Positions 25,692 through 34,646 of a stretch of 64,000 nt of DNA are shown piece by piece (position 1 is the first letter of the stretch; each line of letters begins with the position of its first letter). The DNA is from Pontibacter ummariensis. GTDB lineage: Bacteria; Bacteroidota; Bacteroidia; Cytophagales; Hymenobacteraceae. The stretch covers positions 62,001 to 126,000 of the forward strand of contig NZ_FZOQ01000005.1 of NCBI RefSeq assembly GCF_900188175.1. Direction: 5' to 3'. Position numbers and translations under genes: made by a program. Below the pieces are notes generated by a model. It saw only the letters and a program-made list of their open reading frames with translations, did no database searches and was not told the DNA's origin.

Positions 25692-25733
25692 GCTGACCGC
25701 TACTGCCTTTGTACAAAGGCAGTAGCGGTCAGC
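25692..25733. repeat. 42-bp perfect palindrome
   Basis: Every base from 25692 (GCTGACCGC...) pairs with its partner to 25733 (...GCGGTCAGC), with no central spacer; the centre is TTTGTACAAA. No T-run follows on either side. It could be a dimer-binding site, a cruciform-forming element or a recombination/attachment remnant. Confidence 0.8.
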
Positions 25734-26203
25734 AGAGCTGTGTTGCCCGTTCGGACTGCTCCTACACTTACTCAATTTTGCTTTTGATAGAGAAAACAAA
25801 ACTTCTGTTCAGGTAAAGTGCCTTCTATAGAAGTAGGCCAAAGACTGAAGCAGGTTCACTACCTTTTTGCCAAGGTGAGCGCAACTCTTTATAGGCAACA
25901 GCACTTTTTATTTAACACCCTTTACTCACCTTCTAAACCTATTTTGGTACAGCTCGCTATAAACCCAAACATTATCCAAAGACAGCTATGTATACAGCTC
26001 TTGTTCTTCTGTTTAAAACAGTAGAAGTCAGAAGCCCCGCCGAGACGTTGCTGAAGGATAAATAGCCCTCCCTTTTAGCTTTGGCTGCACAAGGTGCACA
26101 GGGTCTTTCCAAAGTGTGTCTCAGCATTTATTTTTAAGGTGGGAGGGTGTTCCGGCTAGCTCAGAACAGTGCCTGGACTAGCCATCAAATAAAGAAAAGC
26201 AGA

Positions 26204-26704
26204 ATGGATAAAGAAGCTATTTTCTGGAACGGGTATGAGCCCCTGCTGCGCATACTCATGGTGGGCGTTATGGCCGGTATTGGTATTATCTTCGTGCTGC
26301 GGATCGCAGGTAGGCGAACGCTGCTGCGCATGAGTGCCTTTGACTTAGCCGTTAAGGTAACCATAGGCTTAGCGGTTGGCTTTGTTTTTACTGCTAAGCA
26401 GGTTTCGCTGATTGACGTTCTTGTGATTTTCGCACTGCTTGTGGGCCTTCAGCTTGTTGTAAGCTGGATAGAGAAGAAGCCGGAGAAGTTATCCGACCTT
26501 ATAACAGAAAGTCCTACTTTATTATTTTACCGAGGGCGATTTCTTGAGCGGGAAATGAAGAAGCATCGGGTGTGTAAGGCAGAAGTAATAAAAGCGGCAG
26601 GTGCGGAGAAGCTGGACGACATGAAGAAGGTTAAAGCTGTCGTACTGGAAAAAAACAGAAGCCTTACCATCATCAAAAGAACAGGAAAGGGCAGAGACAG
26701 ATGA
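26204..26704 (+). CDS. DUF421/YetF-family membrane protein
   Basis: About 166 residues: two or three membrane helices (residues ~12-90, containing ILRIAGRRTLLRMSAFDLAV, the family's GRR/S.FD element) and a C-terminal cytoplasmic domain (~95-166). The FYRGRFLEREMKKHRV stretch is typical of YetF proteins. Function is unknown; relatives are linked to envelope or spore stress. I prefer ATG 26204, because an upstream non-ATG start at 26147 would add 19 polar residues. Confidence 0.8.
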   Translation: MDKEAIFWNGYEPLLRILMVGVMAGIGIIFVLRIAGRRTLLRMSAFDLAVKVTIGLAVGFVFTAKQVSLIDVLVIFALLVGLQLVVSWIEKKPEKLSDLITESPTLLFYRGRFLEREMKKHRVCKAEVIKAAGAEKLDDMKKVKAVVLEKNRSLTIIKRTGKGRDR

Positions 26705-26800
26705 GGTGGCAGGAGAGCCATTTTCCCACTGTGACAGCAATGAAGAGGCAAACAGGGAAGCAAGAAAGAAGCCGCCCGTACACCCTTTAGTAGTCTCGTG

Positions 26801-27670
26801 TCACCTTTCAGGGTAATCTCCCAGCGTCTCCGGCAGCTGGGCGAGCGCCTGCCCCAGCTGCTCATCGTTGGGGGCCACCCCGTGCCATTTGTGGGACCCC
26901 GTCATGAAATCCACGCCGTAGCCCATCTCCGTGTGCATCAGGATCATCACTGGCTTGCCTTTGCCTGTGGCTAACCTGGCTGCCTCTAAGGAAGAAAGCA
27001 GCTGTTCAAGATCATTGCCCTCCGCCTCCAGCACACGCCAGCCGAAGCACTCAAACTTAGCCCGTAAGTCTCCGAGAGGCAGCACGTCTTCCGTGGTGCC
27101 GTCTATCTGCTGGTGATTCCGGTCCACGGTGGCAATCAGGTTATCTACTTTCATAGCACCTGCATAGAGAGCGGCCTCCCATATCTGGCCTTCCTGTAGC
27201 TCTCCGTCACCCATCAGCACATACACCAGGTTCGGATCCTTGTTCAGCTTCTTGGCCTGCGCGGCGCCAATGGCCACGGACAGGCCCATCCCCAATGAGC
27301 CGGAGGCAACGCGTATGCCGGGCAGATCCTCCGCTGTCGCTGCGTGTCCCTGCAGCCGGGAGTTAAGCCTACGGAAGGTGGCCAGCTCTTTCACGTCAAA
27401 ATAGCCGGAGCGGGCCAGTACGCTATACCATACGGGGCAGATGTGGCCGTTGGAGAGAAAGAACAGGTCTTCGCCCACCCCGTTCATATGAAAAGAGGGG
27501 TCGTGGCGGAGCACCCTGAAGTACAGGGAAACAAAGTATTCGGTGCAGCCCAGCGAGCCGCCGGGGTGTCCGGAGTTAACGGCGTGCACCATCCGGAGGA
27601 TATCTCTTCTAACTTGGGAGGCGATCGCCTTCAGCTCCTCCACACTCTTCTCAAAAGGGTTTCCAGTCAT
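26801..27670 (-). CDS. Transketolase N-terminal (TPP-binding) subunit
   Basis: A 289-residue split transketolase half. Thiamine-diphosphate features are visible: NSGHPGGSLGCTEY, GHAATAEDLPGI, the GDGELQEGQIWEA...N motif and a late HKWHGVAPN. Split transketolases need a C-terminal partner (pyrimidine-binding plus C domain). None is encoded next to it or elsewhere in this window, so it must use a distant partner or be an orphan. It pairs functionally with rpe at 3672. It faces away from the DUF421 gene. Confidence 0.88.
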   Translation of the reverse strand: MTGNPFEKSVEELKAIASQVRRDILRMVHAVNSGHPGGSLGCTEYFVSLYFRVLRHDPSFHMNGVGEDLFFLSNGHICPVWYSVLARSGYFDVKELATFRRLNSRLQGHAATAEDLPGIRVASGSLGMGLSVAIGAAQAKKLNKDPNLVYVLMGDGELQEGQIWEAALYAGAMKVDNLIATVDRNHQQIDGTTEDVLPLGDLRAKFECFGWRVLEAEGNDLEQLLSSLEAARLATGKGKPVMILMHTEMGYGVDFMTGSHKWHGVAPNDEQLGQALAQLPETLGDYPER

Positions 27671-27781
27671 AAGTCAGTACTTTTTGTAGATACCGCGTGA
27701 GATAAACATAAACGTTTTCTAAATACCACATCAAATGTGTGGTTGGTCAACTAACTGTACCAGCCAGGGCAGCTCAAGCCG

Positions 27782-28798
27782 CTACCCTGGCTGGTACACC
27801 TCTTTCCACGACCATCCGTCCATCTCCAGCAGGGATGTAAGGAGCCTGCGGCGCTCCTGCAGGGCCTGCTCGAAATGCTGCCTCACAGTCTCCTTGCCTT
27901 TCAGCGGGACCCCTTTCTCCTCCAGCTGCTTAAGGTCAGGGAGTGGAGCCTTTTCGTTAGGGGATGGGTGCTTCAGGAAACTTCCCTTCACCACCTCCAG
28001 GTAAGAGTCCAGTGTAGTCTGCAGCATAGACATCTTCACTTCATCAACAGGCACATCCTGCTGTAGGGCGTTACCCAGCAACTGATACGCCTCGTCCAGC
28101 AGGACGATGGCCGGGGCAACGGACAGCTTCGGCTGACTGTTGTGAAAGTAGTGGATCACGGGGTAGGAGTGGTGGTTCATGGTATGCTTTATCAGCATCT
28201 GACACAGATCCGATGTGTTGTCAAAGAAGGAGGAGAAGTCTTTTCCGTTCCAGCTTTTAATCAGGATCTGCTGCGGGGTCTTCCCCATCCCACTGATGTA
28301 GAGGCTAAGCGTGCTTTGCAGGCTGACTGCAGAAAGCACCGGTAAAAAGTAGGTGATGGAGGTGGTAATGAAAACCAGACCTGAATAAGCCGCGACATCT
28401 GTTACAATGCGCCAGAAGTCGCTTGAGGCTACATAGTCCCCTACCCCCAATGTGGACAGGGTAAAGCCGGCGTAATACAGTTTCTCCACCGCACTGGCGT
28501 TGGTCTTGGTGACGCTGTGCACAACAGAACCGGGGTCGGACAACAAGGCGAGAAACAAACCAGACCAAAACCCCAGAACCCAAACTAAAAGCACAGAAAC
28601 CAGCACAGCTGGACCTGCATAGCTCAAGAGTCTGGACTTTCCTCGCTTTCCTGCAGCTAAGAAGAAAGCTTTGTACACTGCCCGTGACACCAGGCTCGTC
28701 ACCATGCCCCCGCCGTTGGAGGAAAGGGCAGTCTTGATGATGTCCAGTGCAGTGATGGCGAAAACAAGTGCTCCAAGAGCAAAGTAAAGGAAGTTCAT
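27782..28798 (-). CDS. Two-helix potassium channel-like protein
   Basis: About 338 residues. N-terminal helices (~2-22, 50-78) are followed by a pore region with the K+ selectivity sequence TLSTLGVGDY (~115-125) and another helix (~135-160). The remaining ~180 residues are a cytoplasmic helical domain without a recognisable RCK or cyclic-nucleotide site. It would conduct K+ passively, perhaps in osmotic or pH stress. I favour the Met at 28798 over 28807. The gene is divergent from the sorbosone-dehydrogenase-like gene across a 640-bp region. Confidence 0.78.
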   Translation of the reverse strand: MNFLYFALGALVFAITALDIIKTALSSNGGGMVTSLVSRAVYKAFFLAAGKRGKSRLLSYAGPAVLVSVLLVWVLGFWSGLFLALLSDPGSVVHSVTKTNASAVEKLYYAGFTLSTLGVGDYVASSDFWRIVTDVAAYSGLVFITTSITYFLPVLSAVSLQSTLSLYISGMGKTPQQILIKSWNGKDFSSFFDNTSDLCQMLIKHTMNHHSYPVIHYFHNSQPKLSVAPAIVLLDEAYQLLGNALQQDVPVDEVKMSMLQTTLDSYLEVVKGSFLKHPSPNEKAPLPDLKQLEEKGVPLKGKETVRQHFEQALQERRRLLTSLLEMDGWSWKEVYQPG

Positions 28799-29439
28799 GA
28801 TAAGCACAGGGTAAAATTCGTTTTGTTGCTAAACGAATTTGCTTTGGGTGGGTTCGTGACCCGACTAAGGGATACGTCTGACGTGTGGTTAAAAAGCATG
28901 GTTGCAGCAGCTGTTTGTGTTTCCTGAAACAGGGACAAGACCCTACTGCTTAAAATTTATAAAAACCAACGCCAAATATGTAAAACACAGGAAGAGTGGG
29001 CCGGTATAAACCAAGACAAGCTGAACAAGCATAAGCGTAAGTAAGAGAATGGACAAGAACTGTGGCCGAGCGCCGGCTGCTTACAGCGCTGACCCTGCTT
29101 TGCTTGAATAATTTTTGTCGGTTAACCTGTATGTGTACAGTTTCACCTTGCTTGCTCAGATGAAAGGAGTTGTGGCCTCACCTAAAGCCTTTACATGAGA
29201 GAACAGGCCATGAACAGTGAACCATGTAGCTTCACCTGTTCCTGGAATAAAAAAGAACAGAGTGTAGCTTTTGAGGTGAAGGTTCAGGAGCGCTGCATGG
29301 ACTACTAACAGCAGAAGCTTCTGCTGTTAGTAAAACCCAGCCCAACAAAAGGAAGTACAGCCTTTGGATGCAGTAGTTTAACAACATGAAGTAGAAAGAG
29401 GGACAAAAAACACAACATAAACTTTTAAAGTCATCACTC
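28799..29439. other. Large divergent intergenic region
   Basis: About 640 bp between the channel gene (minus) and the dehydrogenase-like gene (plus). No gene is seen. It holds one ATATGTAAAA (28976-28985), a TGTACA (29134) and a 30-bp perfect palindrome (29303-29332). Confidence 0.5.
29303..29332. repeat. 30-bp perfect palindrome
   Basis: A spacer-free palindrome centred on AAGCTT, with arms TACTAACAGCAGAAG and its complement. It is 108 bp upstream of the plus-strand lipoprotein gene in a divergent region, so not a terminator for either flanking gene. Candidate operator. Confidence 0.75.
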
Positions 29440-31116
29440 ATGAAAAAAAGAAGCTCGTTTTCCTTTGTTCTCTGTCTATTCCTGCTACTGTCCTTACAAA
29501 CAAGCTGCACCACGTCAGAACAAAACCAAACAGCCAACGCTGATACTGCTGTCACTGCTGACACAGGTATCCAGGACCAGCCAAACAACACGAAAGGTGT
29601 CGCTGAAACCTCCGGCACTCCCGAAACGACGCGCAAAGTAGTTCCCGAGGATGTGGTTCTTCCGGCAGGGCTGAAGATAGAGGCCGTGTCGCAGGGGCTG
29701 ACTTACCCGGTGGACGTTACCTTTGATGACGAAGGAAGAGTTTACGTTGCCGAGGCAGGTGGCCACACCTACGGCACAAAACCGGAGAAGGCGCCAAGCG
29801 CCCGCATCATGAGGCTCACAGAAGACGGGAAATGGGAAGTGGTGTATGACAAGGTGGTGCCGGTGGAGGTGATAAAGAATGTGTCTTTTCCCACAACAGG
29901 CAAGCTGCCGGAGGGGTTGATTCCACCCGTTACCGGTGTTACCCACCACGAAGGCAAACTGTACATCTCGCACAGGTCCCGCTACTCAACATATGACTTG
30001 CAGACGGGCGAATTTAAAACCATTGTGGACGGATTGCCATCCTGGGGAGAGTTCCTCAACGCTAAGCCGATTTTCAAGGACGGCAGGATGTACTTCTTCC
30101 TGTCAACACAAGGAAACACCGGTGTACCTGAAAAGCACTGGACAAGCGTGATGGACATCTTCAACAAGCCAACGGCGCGTGAAATACCGGGGGAGGACGT
30201 GGTGCTGACCGGCCTGAATTTCTGGGTACCCACCAAGGGCATGAAGAGTGTGAATAAGGACTCTGTGCTGACGGGAGTGTATGTTCCTTTGGGTACAGTA
30301 ACAGAATATGGGCAGGTGATTCAGGGGCAGGAAGTGTGCAACGGTGCTTTCTACAGCGTAAATCCTGATGGAACGGATCTGAAAAGGATTGCCTGGGGGT
30401 TCCGCTCCAGCTTTGGCTACCGCTTTTCTCCTGACGGAAGGTTGATCACGACCATGAACAGTGCCAATCCCATGCCGCCGCGCGGGCTTTACTTTGATTA
30501 CGAGCAGGTGTATGAGGTAAAGGAGGGGGAATGGTACGGCTGGCCTGATTTCTACAGCGGTATTCCCATCACAGATGAGCGCTTTGAGTACAAGGATGAG
30601 GTACGCAAGTTTGCCCTGACAGAGGAGACGCACCGCAGGCTCCTGAAGGGAAAGGAACGACCCTTACAACCACTAGCGCTGCTACCCGTCCACAGCGCAG
30701 CCGAAGGAATGGTGTTCGGAAGAGAAGGTTTCGGAGTAGCGGAGAGCGATATATTGGTAGCCGAGTTCGGTGCGATTATCCCTTTCTTCAAAGGGGAGAA
30801 GTACCATCCCAATTTCCCGAAAGAAGTACCTGAGTCAGCGGAGACCGCGCCTCCTGGCGTATCCTACAACTGGCCTGGCTTTAAGGTGCAGCGGGTAGAC
30901 CTGAGCACGGGCAAAGCGTACGACTACATTTACAACGAAAGCAGGGTTCCTGCCTCTGCCACTCAAAATGCGGGAGGGCTGGAGCGCCCTATTCAGATGG
31001 AGTGGAGCCCGAACGGAGACTTATACATTGTGGACTTCGGGATCGTCGAGTTTAACTCAAACGGCATGAGTGCCCACCCTTTTACAGGGGTTCTCTGGAA
31101 AGTAAGTAAAAGATAG
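29440..31116 (+). CDS. Sorbosone/glucose dehydrogenase-like beta-propeller lipoprotein
   Basis: 558 residues with a lipoprotein signal (lipobox LQTSC) and a Thr/Asn-rich linker. A six-bladed beta-propeller of the PQQ-dependent sugar dehydrogenase (GSDH) superfamily follows, with PAGLKIEAVSQGLTYPVDV, DEGRVYVAEAGG, GVTHHEGKLYISHRSR, WGFRSSFGYRFSPDGRL and QMEWSPNGDLYIVDFG. It would act in the periplasm or on the outer membrane. Cofactor and substrate cannot be told; many members are not proven dehydrogenases. It is followed after 21 bp by a small gene in the same operon. Confidence 0.78.
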   Translation: MKKRSSFSFVLCLFLLLSLQTSCTTSEQNQTANADTAVTADTGIQDQPNNTKGVAETSGTPETTRKVVPEDVVLPAGLKIEAVSQGLTYPVDVTFDDEGRVYVAEAGGHTYGTKPEKAPSARIMRLTEDGKWEVVYDKVVPVEVIKNVSFPTTGKLPEGLIPPVTGVTHHEGKLYISHRSRYSTYDLQTGEFKTIVDGLPSWGEFLNAKPIFKDGRMYFFLSTQGNTGVPEKHWTSVMDIFNKPTAREIPGEDVVLTGLNFWVPTKGMKSVNKDSVLTGVYVPLGTVTEYGQVIQGQEVCNGAFYSVNPDGTDLKRIAWGFRSSFGYRFSPDGRLITTMNSANPMPPRGLYFDYEQVYEVKEGEWYGWPDFYSGIPITDERFEYKDEVRKFALTEETHRRLLKGKERPLQPLALLPVHSAAEGMVFGREGFGVAESDILVAEFGAIIPFFKGEKYHPNFPKEVPESAETAPPGVSYNWPGFKVQRVDLSTGKAYDYIYNESRVPASATQNAGGLERPIQMEWSPNGDLYIVDFGIVEFNSNGMSAHPFTGVLWKVSKR

Positions 31117-31137
31117 CTTGACCGATAAACTTAAGAT

Positions 31138-31464
31138 ATGGACAGACAACCTGATGGAAGGGAAATATTGGAAGGGCACGTGGTGGATGTCGCCTGCCTT
31201 CGGACCATTCCGTCGTCTCAAATAGGCGAGGAGGCAAAAAGCCACACGACAGCGTGCGCGCTGATGGGGCACTGCATGGAAAGCGGGTACGGGCTTGTCG
31301 GCCCAGACGGGAGGGTCGCGCTGCTTGACCCCAAGGCGACACCACATGTAGTCAGTGTGCTGAACCACACCACGGTGGAGAGGGGGGTGTGGCTTCGCGT
31401 AGAGCGGGAACAAAAAGGGGAGAAAATGGAGACTCAGTCTGTCTCTGAGGCAGAGGCTCCTTAA
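31138..31464 (+). CDS. Small hypothetical protein with GxVVDxxC...C motifs
   Basis: A 108-residue protein with EGHVVDVACL near the start, then HTTACALMGHCMESGYGLVGPDGRVALLD. This pattern (VVD.xC, H..CA..C, G.PVG-like turn, then a short hydrophobic strand) recurs in small Bacteroidota and proteobacterial proteins of unknown function. The two or three Cys/His clusters could bind a metal. No signal peptide. It is cotranscribed with the beta-propeller lipoprotein. Confidence 0.6.
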   Translation: MDRQPDGREILEGHVVDVACLRTIPSSQIGEEAKSHTTACALMGHCMESGYGLVGPDGRVALLDPKATPHVVSVLNHTTVERGVWLRVEREQKGEKMETQSVSEAEAP

Positions 31465-31635
31465 TTTCTGTCGGGGCTCGCCCTAACAGTTCTTTCTAAA
31501 CCGACAGGTCTCTTTCTTCCTGAGGTCTCGCTTACCCGTAGCCTTGCCGGCACAAGCAGGTTGACGAGAGGGTACAAACACAGTAAAAGAACGCTTCTCT
31601 GTACAAGACAAGCTAACTTCTAACAAAACAAAAGA

Positions 31636-33171
31636 ATGGCGACAGAGCACTATTACACACAGGCGATATGGAGCGCAACAGCTGGCGCGAAGACTTACCC
31701 TTCGTTGTCACATGACTTAGAAGTAGACGTGGCCGTCATCGGGGGCGGCATTACCGGCATCACGACCGCCTACAACCTGGCCAAGGCGGGGAAGAAAGTA
31801 GCCGTGCTGGAGGCGAAGCGGGTGGGGATGGGCACCACGGGCTCCTCCACCGGGAACCTGTACGCCCCTACCGGGCAGCTGCACAAGGTAGCCTCGAAGC
31901 ACAACGAGGAGACGATGAAAGCCGTGGCGTTTTCCAGGAGCGGCGCCGTCGATTTCATAGAGGAAGTCGTAAACGAGTTCAACATTGACTGCGGGTTCAG
32001 GCGCGTTCCCTGGTACTATTTCACAACCAAAGAAGACAGCCCCCATAACAAGCAGATAGAAAAGGAGCTTCTGGCAGCTATAGAGGCAGGATTGCCTGCG
32101 ACCGGTGTAGCGCCGGCCGGCTTTCCTTACAGGGTGTCGAGAATCGCAAACGTTGCCCACCAGGCACAGTTCAACCCTCTTCAGTACGTGCAGCAGCTTG
32201 CCGCCGCCATAGCGGGTGAAAGCTGCCGGATCTTTGAGCAAACGAAGGTGCTGGACGTAGAGGACGGTGAGCCCTGCGTGGTCCACACCAGCCACGGGAA
32301 AGTGACGGCAAAGGCAGTGATCAAAGCCACCCACTCCCCCATCGGGCGTTATGTGGTGCACACGGAGATGGAGGTGCACCGGGAGTATGCCCTTGCCGTG
32401 CGCCTGAAGGGGGACTTGCCCCCTGATGGCATCTACTGGCACATGGAGGAGAAGCAGATGTACTCCGTGCGCCCCTACAGCACGGAGGAGGGCAACTTTC
32501 TCTTAGTTCTGGACGCCTCCCACAAGATAGGGCACGTGGAGCAGACTGAGAAGAGCTTTAAGAGGGTAGAGGAGTACCTGCGGGCTCACTTTGAGGTAGA
32601 CGAAATAGCGTTTACCTGGGCAGCCCAGAATTACAAGCCAGCCGACGGCCTCCCTTATATCGGCACCAGCTTCACGGAGGAGAACGTGTACATGGCCACC
32701 GGCTTCGCTGCCGACGGCCTGACCTGGGGCACCCTGGCCTCCATCATGATCGGCGACGCCCTATTCGGCAGGGAGAGCCCCTGGGCCAGCTTCTATGACC
32801 CGAAGCGGTTTACCCCGGCGGCCTCCGCCAAGAGGTTCCTGAAGGAGAACAAGGACGTCGTCACTCATCTTGTAAAAGACTACCTTCTAAGAGGGGATGA
32901 GAAGGAGCTCGATGAAATCAAACCAGGAGAAGGGAAGGTCGTGGCGCTGGAAGATGGCAAGGTGGCCGCTTTTCGCGACGAGCAGGGCCAGCTGCACGTC
33001 GTTTCTGCGGTTTGCACCCACATGGGCTGCCTGGTGCACTGGAACAACGGGGAGAAGAGCTGGGACTGCCCCTGCCACGGGAGCCGCTTCTCTGTGGACG
33101 GCCAGGTGCTGGAGGGCCCGGCTATAGAGAACCTGGAGGAGAAGGGAGCCGGTGGCCAGGGGCCGGAATAG
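31636..33171 (+). CDS. FAD-dependent oxidoreductase fused to a Rieske [2Fe-2S] domain
   Basis: A 511-residue fusion. Residues ~25-380 form a DAO-type FAD domain (DVAVIGGGITGITTAYNLAK, then VLEAKRVGMGTTGSSTGN and, near the end, YIGTSFTEENVYMATGF). Residues ~425-505 form a Rieske domain with CTHMGC and CPCHGSRF, the four cluster ligands. Such DadA-Rieske fusions are widespread in bacteria and probably oxidise an amine or related donor and pass electrons to the iron-sulfur centre. The substrate is unknown. No signal peptide. It stands alone, with ~170 bp upstream and ~575 bp downstream free of genes. Confidence 0.88.
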   Translation: MATEHYYTQAIWSATAGAKTYPSLSHDLEVDVAVIGGGITGITTAYNLAKAGKKVAVLEAKRVGMGTTGSSTGNLYAPTGQLHKVASKHNEETMKAVAFSRSGAVDFIEEVVNEFNIDCGFRRVPWYYFTTKEDSPHNKQIEKELLAAIEAGLPATGVAPAGFPYRVSRIANVAHQAQFNPLQYVQQLAAAIAGESCRIFEQTKVLDVEDGEPCVVHTSHGKVTAKAVIKATHSPIGRYVVHTEMEVHREYALAVRLKGDLPPDGIYWHMEEKQMYSVRPYSTEEGNFLLVLDASHKIGHVEQTEKSFKRVEEYLRAHFEVDEIAFTWAAQNYKPADGLPYIGTSFTEENVYMATGFAADGLTWGTLASIMIGDALFGRESPWASFYDPKRFTPAASAKRFLKENKDVVTHLVKDYLLRGDEKELDEIKPGEGKVVALEDGKVAAFRDEQGQLHVVSAVCTHMGCLVHWNNGEKSWDCPCHGSRFSVDGQVLEGPAIENLEEKGAGGQGPE

Positions 33172-33746
33172 CTACTGGCAAGAAGGCGGTATTAACGTTA
33201 CAGATAAAGTCCGTTCTTGTTAAAGGACGCTCTCCGGAAGGACTTTGCTCATGCCAGTCAAACCGTTTACCAAACCTCAGGCGTGAGCGGCATGACGGAC
33301 AGAAAAGGCCGTTAAACCAGAAACAGGGCCTGTAAGAAAGTTTAGTTCTTTCTCTTCTCCCCCTTGGCTTGCCTGCCTGAGAAGGTTATGGACATGAACC
33401 ATGAGCCGATCAGGTAACAGGCATCTGTCCACACCCAGCGGCTGCAAAGCTGTTTTAGCAGCGGTATTATCGAAGAGTTTTTTAGTGATCTCACAATACT
33501 GATCGTTTGAAAGTTTCGCTGTAGCAAAAGCTTTGTCCTTATTCCCTTGGCACCAGCTGCTGTTTACTTGATGTACCCTTTGTTTTCAGATCATTACTTT
33601 TTGGGAAAAGGTTCTTTTCACAACCTCTTCCGGAAGAGTCAACAAAGCCGCCTACCGGAAAAGGCTTGATCCGCTAATTCTGCAGTAGCTCACCTGCAAC
33701 TTGCAAGGGGAAGCGTGTGTGACGAGAAGGGGAGCAGCCAGGACAG
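33172..33746. other. Intergenic region, no gene seen
   Basis: About 575 bp after the Rieske fusion gene. The open frame on the minus strand at 33342-33527 has no recognisable features. I see no repeat or hairpin of note. Confidence 0.4.
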
Positions 33747-34016
33747 CTAAAGGACAGCTACAAGTTCATAACTGTGCTTTTCATTATCAAGCTCCAGCCC
33801 GACAGCGTAGGAAAGCCTGGTGCCTGGAGGGAAGTCCTCCGCATCAACATAGGGTGACCTTACACGCTCAGCCAACACTTTCCATTCACCGTCGTTCACC
33901 TTCCGCTGAATCCTGATCTCACCGAAAAAGTCCCTGCGAAAGGAGATTTTACGTCCCTCCTCAAGCAGCTCTACATAGGGTATGTTGCCTGGATGGTCTG
34001 TACTTACGTCTGTCAT
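33747..34016 (-). CDS. Small hypothetical protein
   Basis: About 89 residues, soluble and rich in beta-strand-like sequence (GRKISFRRDFFGEIRIQRKVNDG, then TRLSYAVGLELDN). No motif that I recognise. The Met at 34016 (MTDVSTDHPGN) avoids overlap with the hairpin at 34038-34086 that ends the csp2 transcript and is preferred over 34043. Confidence 0.5.
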   Translation of the reverse strand: MTDVSTDHPGNIPYVELLEEGRKISFRRDFFGEIRIQRKVNDGEWKVLAERVRSPYVDAEDFPPGTRLSYAVGLELDNEKHSYELVAVL

Positions 34017-34037
34017 ATAGCTTGTACTTTTAATAAT

Positions 34038-34086
34038 AGGCAACGAGCCTCTGCAGCTGTTCTTACCCTGCAGAGGCTCGTTGCCT
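34038..34086 (-). terminator. Long hairpin downstream of csp2
   Basis: 18-bp perfect arms (34039-34056, GGCAACGAGCCTCTGCAG, and 34068-34085), extended by one A-T pair, with an 11-nt loop. It lies 40 bp after the csp2 stop on the minus strand. The T-run is weak (TATTATTAAAAG), so it may be a terminator or a transcript-stabilising hairpin. Confidence 0.6.
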
Positions 34087-34125
34087 GTCAGTTTAGACTA
34101 CGGCCAGTACCGCCACATTCCCGCT

Positions 34126-34473
34126 TTAATAGTTCCTGCAGGCCTCTTCGCACTCGCGGCATATTTTGGCGCAATGCATGGTCTCCTGCTCCTCTTCCTC
34201 ATGATGGGCGCAGATGTCGGCGCACTGCTTGCAGATGTCGGCGCAGAGCTGGGTCATCTGCTTGGCGAAATTTGAGCCGGAGGCGACAAAGCTTTCGGTC
34301 ACGCGGCAGATTTTGGCGCAGTCCCGGCATGCTCTGAGGGCGCGCACCAACTGCTCTGTTCGCTCGTTTTCCAAGCACATGTCGAAGCAGTGGTCGCATT
34401 CGTCGGCGCATTGTGCTAAAATATGAAGTAAATCTTTGTGAGGACTGTTGTTGTGCTCGTGGTTATGATTCAT
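34126..34473 (-). CDS. Four-helix-bundle copper-storage protein (Csp, copy 2)
   Basis: 115 residues, near-identical to the protein at 16424 in its first half (MNHNHEHNNSPHKDLLHILA, CADECDHCFDMC, RALRACRDCAKIC) and divergent later (CADICKQCADICAHHEEEEQ, CAKICRECEEAC). Cys periodicity fits Cu+ loading inside the bundle. Cytosolic, no signal peptide. It is encoded near the CopB operon, as copy 1 is near CopA1. The two copies are in inverted orientation 18 kb apart. Confidence 0.88.
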   Translation of the reverse strand: MNHNHEHNNSPHKDLLHILAQCADECDHCFDMCLENERTEQLVRALRACRDCAKICRVTESFVASGSNFAKQMTQLCADICKQCADICAHHEEEEQETMHCAKICRECEEACRNY

Positions 34474-34646
34474 AGCTTAAGTGGTATATGGTTAAAAATG
34501 TAGGCCAAGAGGCCTTATAAAAGGAACGCTGTTGCTTTGCTTTTGTTCTGTGGAGAACAAGCTAGTTAAATCTGAACCCCACCGAGCCCAAAGGATACTG
34601 TGTGGGGTTCAGAGTTGTCGAACCCGCCTTCAAACGAAACAAGCCG

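Larger units (their letters stand above)
25190..26203. other. ~1-kb region without a supported gene
   Basis: It contains a terminator-like hairpin (25235-25278) and a 42-bp perfect palindrome (25692-25733). Two overlapping open frames at ~25432-25725 show no resemblance to a protein family and have no usual start context, so I do not call them genes. Confidence 0.5.

Noticed and set aside
25432..25725. Open frames in the gene-free region after manganese catalase
   Set aside because: Two overlapping frames, no usual start, no similarity pattern, and one runs into the palindrome.
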